Below, piece by piece: positions 35,176 through 36,215 of a stretch of 36,215 nt of DNA. Source of the stretch: a bacterium (GTDB lineage Bacteria; JAGOBX01); contig JAKPEO010000089.1 of NCBI GenBank assembly GCA_029551925.1, forward strand, positions 1 to 36,215, given 5' to 3'. The translations under genes and the position numbers were made by a program. Each line of letters starts with the position of its first letter. The first letter of the stretch is position 1. The notes beneath the pieces were generated by a model. The model was not told the origin of the DNA and ran no database searches. It was given only the letters and a program-made list of their open reading frames with translations.

Positions 35176-35215
35176 AAAAAAAGTGCCGCTAACCCGAGGG
35201 CAGTGGGTTAGCAGC
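35176..35215 (-). terminator. Intrinsic terminator/attenuator directly before xerD
   Basis: On the minus strand GCTGCTAACCC (35215-35205) pairs with GGGTTAGCGGC (35195-35185) over a 9-base loop (11 pairs, one G-U), then AC and seven T (35182-35176). The xerD ATG begins at 35175. Termination here would leave a ~79-nt RNA from the promoter at 35261-35289. Confidence 0.75.
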
Positions 35216-35260
35216 GTTAGAGGAAGTAAAACGAGTTAGAACTCGATATTACATTCCATA

Positions 35261-35289
35261 ATTATATTTAACTTTTTAATTTTATTCAA
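35261..35289 (-). promoter_or_regulatory. Promoter of the xerD leader
   Basis: On the minus strand TTGAAT (35289-35284), 17 bases, TATAAT (35266-35261). The predicted start near 35254 gives a short leader that holds a small CGAGTT/AACTCG hairpin and the terminator before xerD. Confidence 0.65.
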
Positions 35290-35366
35290 GAGTTTTTTTC
35301 TTTTTTTATACAACTCTAATATTTTTCAGTTGTTTGCCCCCTGTATTATTATCCCCCTTTTTTATT

Positions 35367-35891
35367 TTATTTTTTTGTCGCGCCTATTATCGCCTTTTGT
35401 ATTGCGTCTTCATTTTTTAGCACAGCAGCAGTATCGGTTTTTTGTGCCTTTGATATAGTTTTGTCAGTATTAATATTAGTTTTGTCGCTTTCCTGCTTTG
35501 ATGCCTTTTTATTTTTTTCTTGATCGATTAGCGCGCTCGATGCTGTATTAGTTTTTTTAATAATATCTTTATCTTTTTCGTCTTTCTTTTTTTCTGCTGT
35601 TTTAGTTTTTTCACTGGCGTTCGATTGTTCTTTTTTTTGTACTGCTACTTTTTTTTCATCTTTTTTTTTCGACGAATTTTTTTTTGGTTCTTCTGTTTCG
35701 GTTTTGTTAATTTTTTTCAAAACATTTTCTATTTCATCTTGATCTGTTTCTTCTTCTAAACCAATGGATTTATTATTTGTTTCTGATTTCCAATATTCCA
35801 ATTCCAACCATTCGGGTCTATATTTTCCTATAAAATAACCGCTGAAAAAAAACAAACAAAATAATAAAAGATATATAAAAAATTTTTTCAT
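35367..35891 (-). CDS. Anchored Lys/Glu/Thr-rich low-complexity protein, unknown function
   Basis: 174 residues. An N-terminal hydrophobic stretch (about 4-24, FFIYLLLFCLFFFSGYFIG) is a signal anchor; the remaining 150 residues are strongly charged, with runs of Lys, Glu, Asp, Thr and Ser and no recognised domain, probably disordered or extended. Poly-A runs in the codons reflect this. Its function is unknown. It sits between the flagellin C-terminus and xerD on the same strand; no Shine-Dalgarno precedes the ATG. Confidence 0.55.
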   Translation of the reverse strand: MKKFFIYLLLFCLFFFSGYFIGKYRPEWLELEYWKSETNNKSIGLEEETDQDEIENVLKKINKTETEEPKKNSSKKKDEKKVAVQKKEQSNASEKTKTAEKKKDEKDKDIIKKTNTASSALIDQEKNKKASKQESDKTNINTDKTISKAQKTDTAAVLKNEDAIQKAIIGATKK

Positions 35892-35928
35892 AAAAAATTA
35901 TGATTTTTTAATTTTTTTGTTATAGAAA

Positions 35929-35974
35929 AAAATATCGCATTTGCGGATTTTCTAATCCGCAAATGCGATATTTT
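35929..35974 (-). terminator. Strong terminator after flagellin
   Basis: A perfect 21-bp stem (35929-35949 with 35954-35974) closes a 4-base loop TTCT. On the minus strand the hairpin begins 9 bases after the flagellin stop and ends in a T run, a strong intrinsic terminator. Confidence 0.85.
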
Positions 35975-35983
35975 GTTAATTAA

Positions 35984-36215
35984 TTATCCTAACATCTGCA
36001 ATACTATCTGCGGTCTCATATTCGCTTGCGTCAACATCGCTTGACTTGCCTGCATTAAAATCTGTTCTTTAGTATAGTTCACCATTTCTGCTGCAAAATC
36101 TACATCGCGGATTCTGCTTTCTGCTGCTTGTTGATTTTCTTTTGATATTCCGATGAAATTATATGTGTGTTCTAATCTGTTTTGTATTGCGCCTAATTCT
36201 GCGCGCTGTCTTGAT
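35984..36215 (-). CDS. Flagellin, C-terminal end (5' part beyond right edge)
   Basis: The last 76 codons of flagellin. [19 protein letters not shown] and then [20 protein letters not shown] and [21 protein letters not shown] form the conserved C-terminal D0/D1 coiled-coil region. The stop is at 35984-35986. It shows a flagellar filament protein, exported by the flagellar type III system. It is transcribed leftward and closed by the terminator at 35929-35974. The variable and N-terminal domains are outside the window. Confidence 0.95.
   Translation of the reverse strand, partial: SRQRAELGAIQNRLEHTYNFIGISKENQQAAESRIRDVDFAAEMVNYTKEQILMQASQAMLTQANMRPQIVLQMLG

Noticed and set aside
35185-35245. 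tRNA or known riboswitch in the xerD leader
   Set aside because: The paired elements do not form a cloverleaf, and I could not match the leader to a known riboswitch consensus; it is kept as an uncharacterised leader.

Overview
The window is AT-rich and densely coded, and it looks like a chromosomal segment of an uncultivated, anaerobic, diderm, flagellated bacterium. The evidence is a flagellin C-terminus at the right edge, an OmpA-family protein, type IV pilus/type II secretion ATPase and platform genes, 2-oxoacid:ferredoxin oxidoreductase subunits, Rnf subunits, acetate kinase and two-cluster Fe-S proteins. I cannot assign the phylum from sequence alone. No tRNA, rRNA, CRISPR array, insertion sequence or prophage was seen.

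Layout. 1-7340 (minus) is the first 2446 codons of a giant exported FecR / Ig-like / fibronectin-III protein that runs off the left edge. 7341-7866 is a non-coding AT-rich gap holding a terminator. 7867-15651 (minus) is a compact co-directional cluster, read in the order yajC, pduS-like, pduT-like microcompartment shell protein, response regulator, pilB/gspE, pilC/gspF, and a sodium:neurotransmitter-type symporter whose 5' end is out of frame with its apparent ATG. 15652-15772 is a divergent promoter region with mirror-image TTGACA-N17-TAAAAT promoters whose -35 boxes lie in a perfect 10-bp inverted repeat. 15773-18738 (plus) reads porG, porD, rnfD, rnfG, queF. 18750-31923 (plus) holds an exported zinc phospholipase C, a degenerate DHH phosphoesterase, argC, a DnaE-type PHP domain fused to TPRs, ackA, a Nudix hydrolase, a GT4 glycosyltransferase, an archaeo-eukaryotic-primase-like protein, a sugar-phosphate isomerase/epimerase-like TIM barrel, an OmpA-family protein and a membrane protein with an EF-hand. 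31981-36215 (minus) holds a cupin, thiE, a J-domain protein, a frameshifted Fur-family gene, xerD behind a terminator-like leader, a lysine-rich anchored protein, and the flagellin C-terminus.

How the parts may work together. The most unusual feature is the facing pair pduS-pduT and porG-porD-rnfD-rnfG. PduS (flavin plus two 4Fe-4S clusters, related to RnfC) and PduT (trimeric shell protein with a cluster-binding Cys) are known electron-transfer parts of propanediol microcompartments, yet no microcompartment enzyme, aldehyde dehydrogenase or other shell gene is here. Opposite them are only two of the six Rnf subunits and only the gamma and delta subunits of a 2-oxoacid:ferredoxin oxidoreductase. 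The symmetric promoters suggest the halves are expressed together. I infer, without proof, an electron-transfer module linking ferredoxin, the membrane (RnfD/G) and a microcompartment shell. Other points of interest are the AEP-like protein, the PHP-TPR fusion, the terminator immediately before xerD, and two genes (symporter, fur) with apparent frameshifts.
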